DNA from: JBHELT01 sp046262935
GTDB lineage: Bacteria; Actinomycetota; CADDZG01; JAHWKV01
Reading direction: 5' to 3'
NCBI GenBank assembly: GCA_046262935.1
Contig: JBHELT010000094.1
Coordinates: 1-51,281 of the forward strand
Length of the DNA: 51,281 nt
In this document: piece after piece, positions 48,301 to 51,281 of the stretch
Layout: every line of letters starts with the position of its first letter
Numbering within the stretch: the first letter of the stretch is position 1
Program-made: the position numbers and the translations under genes
The notes under the pieces: model-generated
Told to the model about the DNA's origin: nothing
Seen by the model: the letters and a program-made list of their open reading frames with translations, nothing else
The model's database searches: none

Positions 48301-51281
48301 CGACACCGAACCGAAGTTGCAGGGTTGCGTTGGCGTGGACAGCAAGGTTCCCGGAGGCGTTGACGCTGACGAGGCTTCCGATGACGGCTGCAAGACCAGC
48401 CGGCAGGATGCTCGAAAGATCCATGCTGAACGGACGTGACAGCTGGGTCCCGAAACCGAGGTCCAACTTGAAATCGATCTGACCGGTCCCCGGATCGAAC
48501 GAGAGGATGTCGCCGGCAAGGTCTGACGCATCCGTTCCCAGGGGATCGACATCTGTGTTTGCGTTGGATCCCTTGAACTCGATCGTGTAGTTGTTGTTGT
48601 CGATCTTCACGACATCGACATCATCGAGTGCGCTCAACGCTTGAAGTTTCGTCTCGACGAATGACTGCGAAGAGCCATAAGGGATGTCGGCCGTGGTAGC
48701 GCCCGCGAACTTCAGGCGGAAACGCCCAACCGTGGAATTGATGATGTGGATCTTCTGTATCTCGTTGACGGAGCCCGTTGCAGCTTGAGTAGTTGTAACG
48801 ATGATCGCCGGCCCCTTGCCGAGTACGTTCGCAAGGGTATTACCGAGTTTCTGGATGGCCCCGGATGGGTTCGAAACGACGTCGTTGATCTTCGTCGCGA
48901 GTTCATCGGCGACGTCGAGCATCTGCGAGATGCTCTTGTTCACCAAAGGCAACGGCTGATTCAGGATCGATGCGAGTGCGCTCGAGCCATCGGAGCCATC
49001 GAGGCTGTGCAGGAATTGCACGATGATGTGCAACGCCTGAACGATCGAAGCGAAATCTAGTGTCTGGAACCTGGACAGCAATGCGCTGAAGTCTGGTCCC
49101 GTGAAACTTACCGTGTAGCAATCGGTCGAGATGGTTGGCGGGTTACAGGCCCGCGATGGGAAGTGCGTGAACCAGTCGGCGCTCGTCGCTCCCACTTCGA
49201 GATGCGCGTTCAGCGTGTCGGCAAGCCCTGCGAGTGCTCCATCGGGTGCGATGTCCAGCTTGACTCCAAGTCCACCCGAAAGACTCCCCGAGAAGAAACC
49301 GGTGCCAGGATGGTCGACCGAGCCACCGGCCATCGCGTTATCGAACAGGAACTTGCCATCGCGGATGGCGTTGCTGAGCGTCGTGAGATCGATACGGTTA
49401 GTCAGGGCCGTGTTCGACGTTGACACAAGCGGGTTCTTCAGTCTCACATCGAGGACCAGCGCCACGACACGGTCGCGGTCGCCGCCGCTCACTGTCGCCG
49501 GGCTGGAATCGTCGATCGCCCCTTGCGTTCCTGACCCAGTCGCCTTGACCGCGAGGAAGCCGATATTCGCCCTCAACGTTGCATCGGGGATGACCACTTC
49601 AACACCACCGGTCAGGTGAACATCTTCTAGGAAGAATCGGCTGGCGCGTGACCTGTGGTTCTCGGCCGTGACCGGGGTGAATCCGAGTTCGGTGATCGCG
49701 CCGTTCGGCGTGGTAGTTCCGCCGAGGTAAGGCTGGATGTCGAGCGAGAAGTTGGTGACTCCATCGGTGTCGGCCTTCAGGGTGACGCGGTTGCCGTTTC
49801 CGGAGCACTTGTGGGCGTCGTCGGCGTTGGGATCGATGTTCAACCGACAAACGGTGACCCCGGGCGGCGCTATGACAACAGCATCAGAAATGCTGTGCGC
49901 CGCGATCGTTGTGCCTGCGAAGCCGCGGGTACATGCTGAGTAAGTCTTAGTCCCAGCGTTGTACGCGGTGCATCTGATCTTCTCTGTGCCGATCGTGACT
50001 ACCTGGGCAGCGCGAGATGCGCCTCCGTTGGTAACGGTGAATGTGTCATCGCCTGCGGTGCCGCCAAGGGCTCCACCCAGGCCGTCCGATGCGCCCATGC
50101 GAGCCACCAATGCGCTGTTGACGGCCGCCTGCAACGCAGCGATGAAATCATCCAGGGTTCGGAACGATGAGCTGCTCGCAAGCGACACAGGGACATCCGT
50201 GCCGTTGAGGGACAAGGTGATCTCGATCGCGTCGGTCGTTACGCCGGTGTAATCGAATCGCGTCGGCGAAGAGGTCAGCCCCAACTCTTGGAAGGCTGCG
50301 TCTGTGTAGCGCAGGTTGATCTCCAAGCGTCGGTCGAGCGACACCGCAGCTTTCGAAGGATCGTAGGAATAGTTCACGCCGGGCGTGTTAACCGTGAATC
50401 GACCGCCGCCTGAGTCGACCTTGAACGGTGACGCGAATCGGATCTTGAGATCGAACCCGGTTGGCGTAATCGCGATCTTTCCGTTGGAGTCGAGAACAAC
50501 ATCGATCGATATCGAACTCAATCCGGCATTGCCGAGGACGTCTGCCATGTTCTGTTTGAAGTTGTTAACGAATTCTGCCGGTACCGAAGCGTGTTTGACG
50601 ACGCCAGACACCACGACCTCACCCGTTATCTCTGCTCTATTTCCATTGGTCTGGAAAGTGATGGTGTACGTATTGCCCGACTTGGTAACGAGGACGTTTC
50701 CGCTTCCGATGCTGGTAAGGGCCTGGAGTGCCGACTGAACAACGCTTGCCTCGGATCCAGCCGTCAAAGGAACTGTCGTGTTGCCGCCGAAGGAGAGCGT
50801 GAAGTTTCCATGAGTGGCGTTGATCGTCAACGATTGAACTTCCTTTGTTGACGCCGTGCCATCGGTCGAACTGATCCTGATCGGCACCGATGAGGACGTG
50901 GTCGAAACGATCGGAAGGATGATGTCGTATGTCAGATCCCCTGGGGCAGAGCCGTGCAAGTGACTAGACCCAGCGCTGTTGATGCCGAAGACCGCGCTGC
51001 GAGCACTGTTCAGTTTCCAAGCGCCACGGCCCAGGGTTCCTACGATGAGAACGTCATCGGTCGAATCGTAAGCAAGGCTGTATGCCCAGGTCCTTGGAAG
51101 GTTGGCACTCATGGGGACCCAGTTTCCGAGGCCTGAGGTAAGGCTCACGAAAACGCCGATGTCGGTACCCACGATGATGGCTCGTTCGTTGGCGAGAAGG
51201 CCTGAGCCGGGGATGATCTGAACGGTTTGGATCCTGTGAACACCCAACAAAGCGAGGTTGCCGGTTAGGTTGGTCCAATGC
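30389..51281 (-). CDS. Giant modular RTX/metzincin surface protein, 5'-truncated by the window edge
   Basis: An uninterrupted frame of about 6,960 codons runs off the window edge (HWTNLTGNLALLGVH precedes the first TTG at 51250), so the N-terminus and secretion signal are not visible. From N to C it has: the end of a BNR-like propeller (VGTDIGVFVS, VGTLGRGAWKL); twelve copies of a roughly 75-95-residue beta module, three with an inserted Fn3-like domain; long strand-rich regions with EF-hand-like loops; RTX calcium-binding nonapeptides (about 45270-44865 and 34935-32525); Calx-beta-like units; two jelly-roll domains; and a metzincin HELGHVLGFEH (His6824 onward, numbered from 51250). The C-terminus is Arg-rich, not the usual type I secretion signal, and no type I exporter is encoded nearby. 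Similar giant proteins in environmental bacteria are taken as adhesins or matrix-degrading proteins; its role here is unknown. Confidence 0.88.
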   Translation of the reverse strand, partial: HWTNLTGNLALLGVHRIQTVQIIPGSGLLANERAIIVGTDIGVFVSLTSGLGNWVPMSANLPRTWAYSLAYDSTDDVLIVGTLGRGAWKLNSARSAVFGINSAGSSHLHGSAPGDLTYDIILPIVSTTSSSVPIRISSTDGTASTKEVQSLTINATHGNFTLSFGGNTTVPLTAGSEASVVQSALQALTSIGSGNVLVTKSGNTYTITFQTNGNRAEITGEVVVSGVVKHASVPAEFVNNFKQNMADVLGNAGLSSISIDVVLDSNGKIAITPTGFDLKIRFASPFKVDSGGGRFTVNTPGVNYSYDPSKAAVSLDRRLEINLRYTDAAFQELGLTSSPTRFDYTGVTTDAIEITLSLNGTDVPVSLASSSSFRTLDDFIAALQAAVNSALVARMGASDGLGGALGGTAGDDTFTVTNGGASRAAQVVTIGTEKIRCTAYNAGTKTYSACTRGFAGTTIAAHSISDAVVIAPPGVTVCRLNIDPNADDAHKCSGNGNRVTLKADTDGVTNFSLDIQPYLGGTTTPNGAITELGFTPVTAENHRSRASRFFLEDVHLTGGVEVVIPDATLRANIGFLAVKATGSGTQGAIDDSSPATVSGGDRDRVVALVLDVRLKNPLVSTSNTALTNRIDLTTLSNAIRDGKFLFDNAMAGGSVDHPGTGFFSGSLSGGLGVKLDIAPDGALAGLADTLNAHLEVGATSADWFTHFPSRACNPPTISTDCYTVSFTGPDFSALLSRFQTLDFASIVQALHIIVQFLHSLDGSDGSSALASILNQPLPLVNKSISQMLDVADELATKINDVVSNPSGAIQKLGNTLANVLGKGPAIIVTTTQAATGSVNEIQKIHIINSTVGRFRLKFAGATTADIPYGSSQSFVETKLQALSALDDVDVVKIDNNNYTIEFKGSNANTDVDPLGTDASDLAGDILSFDPGTGQIDFKLDLGFGTQLSRPFSMDLSSILPAGLAAVIGSLVSVNASGNLAVHANATLQLRFGVDTTGTDKSVFIKTGALGTALIIDAGAAANDLSFEARVGPFGLFVKHGSAAVGGTLNLHLLDPHSNGRMVLLGLSGSSVTSDVGSFGSFIGTSSIGFIGTAGSGNFAAVSLPLFVGTQGFQIPNNDPALGGSGAPGGNLLGATISVDVSQLFSSPGSAFTFHFATPDWTHFQPQLPSLFALLADPSVVVDGLDSIMGALQDAISGRVLGVKLPFVGDLLANNPVANLIGGFRGSILQPLATLLRENNAGLDSIVHAIQGLLFSIFHDGLQDVGHAKDPNDPNDQGVGSDGSITQDDIVFRMLRTDRTVTNGVNVFNAQEAEFLFKYVKDFPFQAPEIGFDLGLPVLGLNAKFQPEGNIHFELNFGFGVDTNRGFYFVADNPLSGGTDEISLSASVVFSDVQCNGTNGTPKRAEINGNLLFLALHMKDGTDLNGDGKVTANTVCANTPTFNPHDEELTRLFFGGSIDIADPEGAAGHGMLTFTKLFSSSLTDIFKPTLSGGAVLRSDIRVDFSTLGGDFGNVLPSIEAKLLVDFAFRWSLNGGFDIMPPQVILADITLDLGSFISKFAGPILDSIGKILDPLKWLIGPDGFLNKRIPLLSDLAGKTITGKDLVIFFDPDDGPKIVAFLDFVLELYRLIDLVKKASSEGPVKLNFGDLVLVEGSHTSFGSGGFSGSPITSLPDWNFIDSRVNLGLPAGVSDLRNMASFAGTALSNIPAPSFEGTPGSSTSEFTAGVTHPGGVEFPLIQDPSKLINLILGKPLTLVIVNLPELGFNFNYRQMFPIIGPLVGTFEGGIGASLKISFGYDTLGLQEFFSTHNAASLLKGFFFCDLQPCEGGSDVPEATLHAEIAVGAALSIVIATVGVEGGIDANINFNFADLDGDGKIRFDEMKANVLANDGDPLAVFDISGELDFFLRAYIEINLFITKITYSFEFARLKLLSFDVPFKRPAFLGTQNGDTLTLAIGPNSKNRLLGNLDDIGEEIHVKGDAGTISVWSSQFNRDEGNAQTFSGVHKIIASGGAGDDIIDLGGVNDDSITFEIHGNGGNDKIIGPAKSACDDAKNICAQLFGDDGNDTLTSMLAFDGGHANRGDVLDGGQGDDTLIGGPAASLLKGGAGADKVIGGAGNETIDPGSGDDSIDGGAGINKYLGINSGSIVHISTAGPGTETLDMSGRTETLHIYLKDGMILVGWGDLSGSTGAFISDIVDYIHEIRVDHLDAFTTILGGKGADISTIYQTAAAVMTLDGQGGNDTYDFIDFGNAVGHQIKVDVNDRGNPWDSGDQIVIDGSSVDDTIVVTDAQITGTGSQTVTYHHPDPDKNVLAILVNGNDGADRITVDSTRDVVPVKIDGGAGNDIVNIGGGSLSDVKGLSRPGVQIPFGLGPVVVVGGAGLDTLIADDHSDSTGRDGTLVSWIERRQTAPDGTEVGGVGGLGMTLFSGFDAGTLALTGAGPGRIEFEDFEGLSILLGSGDDNFTVGGDALRPQLPATRQRQVFFFDQSPAVMASISGGNGNDTFPILSTVKLDRTAFDASDGLITINTLTQGMLGTVQEKQHINIHDGAIDTTNTFRLTYTDTNGPHTTGLLNFNDGNAALQTALRALPGLSAVTVTDGSGVFDVTFPNSLGNVNELLATFSNKLVSASTTTPGVQGTTDEVQFVRVRKNITDSNGFFTVKYKFMETAALPLDVSVAAFQTAIRNAFTFAGAPTNLTATDHGGLGFDIDFNNILGDVDLVVPQVIPMLIDGGNGTDRFRVASIYEDTFFYGGQGTDSANVNLNAVTLAPFTPGDVVGHVTVSQQPNDGSGETVERVDVTNVTGGTFQLSFNGQFTTPIAWDAPATGQCVQLQNSTQKFCSVQQALMNLSSINLGADPIASDPNVNVTKSDVDGSYMITFVKALGHAAPSRPACLSHATPTAICLASNLVIASTQAGTGTHDAIQQIAICNNAVGSTCHNELGGSFSLDYTYDVRPLGLATDPNAVGTLTAGTYYYVVTAITGEGQTLPSAEVHTTLGNNGAVKLSWGEVTNAVSYRVWRGTGAGAQTGYLTSVLPNVFDDGIVALTAGTLPTTTAVHARQTTIPIEVNAAPAAVQAALVVLPQIGRDTNGNDNVLVTGTPGNYTIQFTNALGHRAVALLQGGTSSLRSNGINAIVTMDGGGGGDTYDVHLIGGRTRSLINVFDSGVPGDGGDSLNVTGTDFPDVFLLRAATSDQGLAFAALINGPTPLTPAAADPFERVNYNQQLESIVINGGNGDDQFYVDDTRTSITVNGDQGNDFFQIGQLYRSRRTPELASVAPEDVFATIQTTQGWLSNGISKPMTINGGVGNDNFIVFHNLDTLNLFGDEGNDNFLVQAFALAGSQEDHRALTDLSGGGGADLIQYAVNAPVNIDGGDGFDTVVIIGTEFNDDFVVTSTGVFGAGLHVSFVNIEALTVDGGAGDDRFFVQSTGPTFTTEIDGGLGSDFISVEGPTPVNGVISNDLLGHSGIITHSVESTDGSYDGLNVVGVSANVADDDTPSIVVTETDGGSLVVQSSSGTFSTSNHTKDNFAVALTRPIGTNTQVVVNIQPPEGLALLDSGGNPFIDVSNETQSVSLIQISSGQFRLHLDAQQTSLLSWDSPAATVRAALEALSNVGAGNVQVMQTGTVYAITFINGKGGLNINQMTADAVGTTPGGTIKVQTSVNGGFSLAKPQSLVFDDSNWWIPQQVWFVVDVMAEKIGTNLYFQNSATVRCSNQVPPLPDPAPAPNCTGSDLIKGTVVSAPSIDQNPHTVGDEYATVTANTPVFASFLPSADLPEGLRGTNLKISGNDPEAEGQIRLVLGSYLTHVTIGAATGGSFTLTFGSLTTGAMAYNATAAAVKSAIEAVLGDNMVDVSFVGGIYDVALRGTLFLSNDVHFLLNSGGLVGGSPSIAIDGSSLKVNSPWSSVPNTGAAFEVSLFGGVKVPAVRVSVYSAQHAQIVVAETGTSTNVSQDGTTPTSDEIDHISVRLSGQPIANTDVTLGDHGAGLVRYFVSGSPVTVLHFTTSNWNVFQDVEVRAVDDGVIRGFHRADLSATAPHYFSYLSTILIGDNHWPGVRVIESGGSTNVIEQHAGGSFGNQADAFTGSPILPALDDYTVALTKQPTADVYVTVQAQPTRTSQTGGIVSFAQQVDVSIDGGSTWGQTKVLHFTSANWNFPQTVLVRAHQDTRVDGQDTQVFAPQLQQLNAIQGPLFVNGGEGANRTGLLEREPVMLPGELNQTPSMGHVISSTPGTLDNTIAATITIEHSLLSKVVISAEPGTSKKTQSIAVDTVSGTMKLTYGAGTTDALAFNAPAVTIEDALRPLLKAVDAAADLTVSQNASEYQVIFRHTTLSVLDIGQDLAFNSTHLGPQSPSDLVGTTILITSGPAKNKSRIITGGITSGPNWTLTLDKPWFSPFTSDSTTPTSDSTYTLLLTNPNLLVDEATQANLLYMYDLDNPASFNDAAYKALHGITSENPFGAVQIFFDNGFWGPADEDGTLHRLNEFRVTGLGMGGTRCIGGPEDVLLGGCTGPVGANEPGGITFKIITDLELNLGDGANHVIIDTFTNVPDASTHTKTLDGGPADSRAPKTAINTAGGEDLVDIKGIRGHTFVNLGAAADTINVHNDVQRLTDLIAMLTVSGDSPQANVINYANGSPAQGTSVDPVDSIQILKVEATSGQYKLTYSPKPLNLSAHQSRLTNGTLAAGNYYYMVTAIMGLLGESLPSPEAYATVTSNGKTDLAWYPVPGATGYKVYRGTMPSGENALLASLGASILSLTDNGGAGTPASPPTLGVVQSVTVASSATASQVQSALESLSLIGSGNVEVKKAGGTYRIHFMGTRGGTAIALLGTDPADLRNGSGVVDRLNIVDTAASADGTAVLTSTSLTGLSLPFANETQQLALDATTGQYTLTYKFAVKPSNLNATQSSGGGLTAGAHYYRITAITPQGETLASNLASAITANNGAVDLTWTGLALATGYRIYRSSTQAMDVPLYLNTSSTSTSFHDTGGGTPGTLPVTSPVLDQQTTAPLAFDAAPATVQAALQGLPAIGTGNVVVTRNDDVYTIHFQGILSEVSVQQLVATRLTNLSKTVELLGGSTSLIDGTAIVHTVANLTDTPTQANQIQLLTVDATGGSFRLTFHVSGVTFQSDPIPYNAGAEQLRQIIQNAVAAAQTSDPFLRAYLVDKIDVTVDRYPNGYLNKNIYILNFQGSLRREALGPGVDTLTVNTSLLVGTADVITRMDGIQYYGIEQVDIATGSGSEVFDIQGTTKGSNDYAGVAVTNVTLNNGDDRVFMSSNAELDQNTWAGFDFLTGNLDDFRGALNVDLGLGRHRLLMSDEASSHPDNYRITDIYNAPTMPSLVPGADIYITRAGLPGISYKASPSGNLFDGVIYWTGSGDDTIYIDGTHVRPGARTMTLLNTGLGNDNITVSLDTGEDDYFALNTAGGSTTDDPMPLADMSPDNDTVDGSASTLPLVIFGGFGDDRLKGGHNKDIIFGDFGRVQYMDPATGLLIATVGFGGRADLISSLIVDPRFVISRHLSIGGVDIVQGMQDDDILVGGAGGNGCASCIGDYIDGNQNDDLIFGDSVELIRRDVNVALTGDITDPRFETLRGNHIYAITTIDGGVGETTGFSLVDGIARNYRDTGGLPAWAEYRIINLFHSFAIQAAGGNQFGNDYIAGGPDDDVIFGQLGNDTIQGDGSIDSAISLTAPVVVGAYRTPFLPVDPEGALTLTPSFEASTDGSDYVEGGGGNDVVFGNLGQDDLIGGSSSLFTLITPGLRPDGKDIIFGGAGTRVDRNNEVASTDPIFGMSHARDADTIASDNANIYRVVGINGVDANPAYLYNLRFNYDNPAFPGYSATLPLVVHAVDLLDYTPGGPDFDPAKFGLPTAGACSTSPATGSCGTPIPDCGVDIGAGDEVHAESGDDIIYTACGNDVAFGDAGDDNITGGWGNDWVSGGTGQDGVLGDDGRIYISRNSASYGEPLYGIAPIASGDLNRYISSPGKVQQATINVADSLKMTFDITPYNLTPTALGADQFLFDANNSDDVIFGGLGDDFLHGASGDDAVSGAEALAGDDPSNEGYAQRYAAGDLAGVVRSDFSRPYNTGDILHFGSDYDAAHSSKRIVNRLGEFALYDEYDARRTIELNDDGTANKTATGREFFLNFNSDQGLKIVDPTYGTAYSDGNDAIFGDLGNDWLIGGTGRDDMFGGWGNDLLQADDVLTIPDPTGTYGTGKNKKIQPSPNDTPDTHPSYEDRAYGGAGLDVLIGNTGGDRLIDWVGEFNSYIVPFAPFGIATVSRQRAPALDQFLYDLSKSDGADPTRAIDVGTDPARNGEPDGEIALVNQSDHGLWQEQTGGPSDPQAGNIPGGKRDVLRSADFNNGAMSTFAVDSGSFAVVNGAMTVSAASSGQDAAAVFYLDQYLPIYYEYQASVQVTKPTGGWKGNAYLIFDYQSPTDFKFAGINISTNKAEMGHRTPAGWIVDAQGAVSGSLSAGTYYQMLITVNGTNVSLYANGKSLFTYNFPGRVINGETYGLNKGMLGLGSNNSQGVFDNVTAQVLPVQVTFDNTEDFNDGIANLFTGPKSGTWAVNSGRYVGTPSTTPGLAASIVDLGLGHGLAPSSYLELSATLSTNAIGGIIFDRYAADDFKFVAIDARTGNLILGHQTQRSGWVIDSTFAKSIVAGKDYALQLTMKGASVSVSLDGLFVTTWALNAPVVDGAFGTLTNGGSSSFDVMRIRTDDSSFTSAPSALLLDEMIPMAPDNRSTAAVARLDEVTLGNLVSKAVSTWVGLLSGDQARLSALTGLHYALADFLDGFLGQAHGSTIYLDPDASGFGWAVSASLSSNGLAKLGSVDAMTAVLHELGHVLGFEHSDQTMYPFMAPVLAPIGSTATTAATSTSVTAPFALTVSGASTTSATEPVQVATIDVPVVGAWPAQGSSTTCVKTKAAHRRVRCAAGSRPQTRSRRGVRLSRQPAVFGHARSRKSLRITR
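30715..31125 (-). other. C-terminal metzincin (M10/matrixin-like) protease domain
   Basis: Zinc site HELGHVLGFEH at about 30749-30781 (HExxHxxGxxH), followed by a Met-turn TMYPFMAP at 30721-30743. The preceding strand IYLDPDASGFGWAV is typical of this compact module in giant RTX proteins. The His ligands and Glu are all intact, so activity is plausible. A Thr/Ser/Ala linker and an Arg-rich end follow. Confidence 0.85.
31145..32250 (-). other. Two tandem jelly-roll (LamG/concanavalin-like) domains in the giant protein
   Basis: Copy A (about 31675-32250) starts ADFNNGAMSTFAVDSGSF and has FKFAGINISTNKAEMGHRTPAGWIVDA. Copy B (about 31145-31672) starts EDFNDGIANLFTGPKSGTW and has FKFVAIDARTGNLILGHQTQRSGWVID. 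The matched strand order shows an internal duplication. Carbohydrate or surface binding is the usual role. Confidence 0.7.
32525..34935 (-). repeat. RTX calcium-binding block 2
   Basis: A longer, spaced RTX region: GGFGDDRLKGG, MQDDDILVGGAGGNG, GGPDDDVIFGQLGNDTIQGD, GGGGNDVVFGNLGQDDLIGG, GGWGNDWVSGGTGQDGVLGD, GGLGDDFLHGASGDDAVSG, FGDLGNDWLIGGTGRDDMFGG and YGGAGLDVLIGNTGGDRL. Each cluster is separated by unrelated loops of 50-120 residues. Confidence 0.9.
36290..42385 (-). repeat. Three fibronectin-III-like domains nested inside copies of the beta module
   Basis: At about 42125-42385, 36970-37250 and 36290-36560 the pattern LxAGxYYYxVTAIxxxGETLPSxE...L(S/A/T)WxxVxxAxxYRVYRG is inserted between the first strands (FxLxY) and the second half (xLxxxAxAxxVQxAL) of the beta module. 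The insertion point is the same in all three copies. These are the expected strands of an Fn3-type domain with a VYRG-like end. Confidence 0.65.
38790..40265 (-). repeat. Three Calx-beta-like units with a FxxxNWxxxQxVxVxA signature
   Basis: The motif appears as VFDDSNWWIPQQVWFVVDV (about 40210-40265), HFTTSNWNVFQDVEVRAVDD (about 39235-39285) and HFTSANWNFPQTVLVRAHQD (about 38790-38845). Each ends a strand-rich segment that starts with a VxExGxxxxVxE-type strand and includes a 'VxLxxxPxxxVxVxV' strand, as in Calx-beta-like extracellular domains. Confidence 0.55.
44865..45270 (-). repeat. RTX calcium-binding nonapeptide block 1
   Basis: Runs of GGxGxDxUx-type repeats: GGAGDDIIDLGG, GNGGNDKIIG, FGDDGNDTLT, LDGGQGDDTLIGG, LKGGAGADKVIGGAGNETI and GSGDDSIDGGAG. 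These fold into a calcium-loaded parallel beta-roll. Further isolated RTX-like motifs follow downstream (GGKGAD, DGQGGNDTYDF, DGGAGNDIVNIGG). Confidence 0.9.
45633..45680 (-). other. EF-hand calcium loop in the giant protein
   Basis: ADLDGDGKIRFDEM is a canonical EF-hand loop (D-x-D-x-D-G-x-I-x-x-D-E). A second related loop, DLNGDGKVTAN, lies near 46980-47030. Confidence 0.8.

Larger units (their letters stand above)
35700..50843 (-). repeat. Twelve dispersed copies of a 75-95-residue beta module in the giant protein
   Basis: Each copy reads roughly: V(Q)xLxVxxxxGxFxLxF...(T)xxxLxxNAxAxxVQxALxxLxxIGxGNVxVxxxxxxYxIxFxxxLG. Approximate plus-strand spans: 50632-50843, 48548-48767, 43430-43668, 43125-43366, 42625-42914, 41921-42525, 40350-40580, 39655-39878, 38265-38500, 36800-37349, 36130-36667 and 35700-35990. 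Copies are diverged at the DNA level but clear in protein. Similar modules recur in giant proteins of environmental bacteria; I know no established function or name for them. Confidence 0.75.

Noticed and set aside
31002..51136. Many long open frames on the plus strand opposite the giant gene
   Set aside because: They are shadows of its skewed codon use. They show no domain logic, no ribosome binding sites and Arg/Val-rich nonsense composition, while the minus frame is continuous and full of known motifs.

Overview
The window is a gene-dense, GC-rich bacterial segment with no intergenic gap above about 260 bp. The best guess is an uncultured member of the Actinomycetota. Supporting features are a SpoIIE phosphatase/HATPase_c anti-sigma fusion, secreted proteins anchored by a C-terminal helix plus Arg-rich tail, a sortase-like 'ASTG' end, fused Liv-type ABC transporter subunits and frequent GTG/TTG starts. 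This is inference from gene style; there is no rRNA or other marker. I see no tRNA, rRNA, CRISPR array, insertion sequence or phage gene.

Layout. (1) 1-1263 (+): the 3' end of a stress-signalling phosphatase/kinase fusion, interrupted by one in-frame TAG. (2) 6600-1271 (-): a cobalamin riboswitch followed by five tightly packed genes. These are a secreted alpha/alpha-toroid protein, a membrane-anchored DUF4430 protein (together a split, transcobalamin-like B12 binder), EcfT, a double EcfA and an S component. (3) 15814-6701 (-): a secreted Cys-containing protein, a large membrane-tethered propeller-like protein, a type-1 substrate-binding protein, a LivH-LivM-LivG triple fusion and, after 142 bp, a sialidase-like BNR protein. 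(4) 16055-18308 (+): two secreted alpha/beta hydrolases. (5) 26969-18281 (-): seven genes that overlap by a few bases at nearly every junction: KAS III-like protein, SDR, CocE-type hydrolase, substrate-binding protein, LivH, LivM-LivG fusion, LivF. (6) 27065-30387 (+): TetR regulator, acyl-CoA ligase and a third secreted hydrolase. (7) 51281-30389 (-): about 21 kb of a single giant surface/secreted protein gene, 5'-truncated by the window edge, ending in RTX repeats, jelly-roll domains and a metzincin protease.

How it may fit together. The two divergent intergenic regions (15.8-16.05 kb and 27.0-27.06 kb) carry nearly identical 18-bp palindromic sites (TGACTCAnnnGTCAGTTT). Each lies just downstream of -10-like elements on both strands. 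The second site flanks the TetR gene. I infer one TetR-controlled regulon that joins three secreted PhaZ7/lipase-like hydrolases, two Liv-type importers, a cytoplasmic ester hydrolase, an acyl-CoA ligase, an SDR and an altered KAS III-like enzyme. This looks like an extracellular ester or polyester scavenging system. The substrate is unknown. The other coherent system is the B12-riboswitch operon encoding a bacterial split transcobalamin plus an ECF importer.
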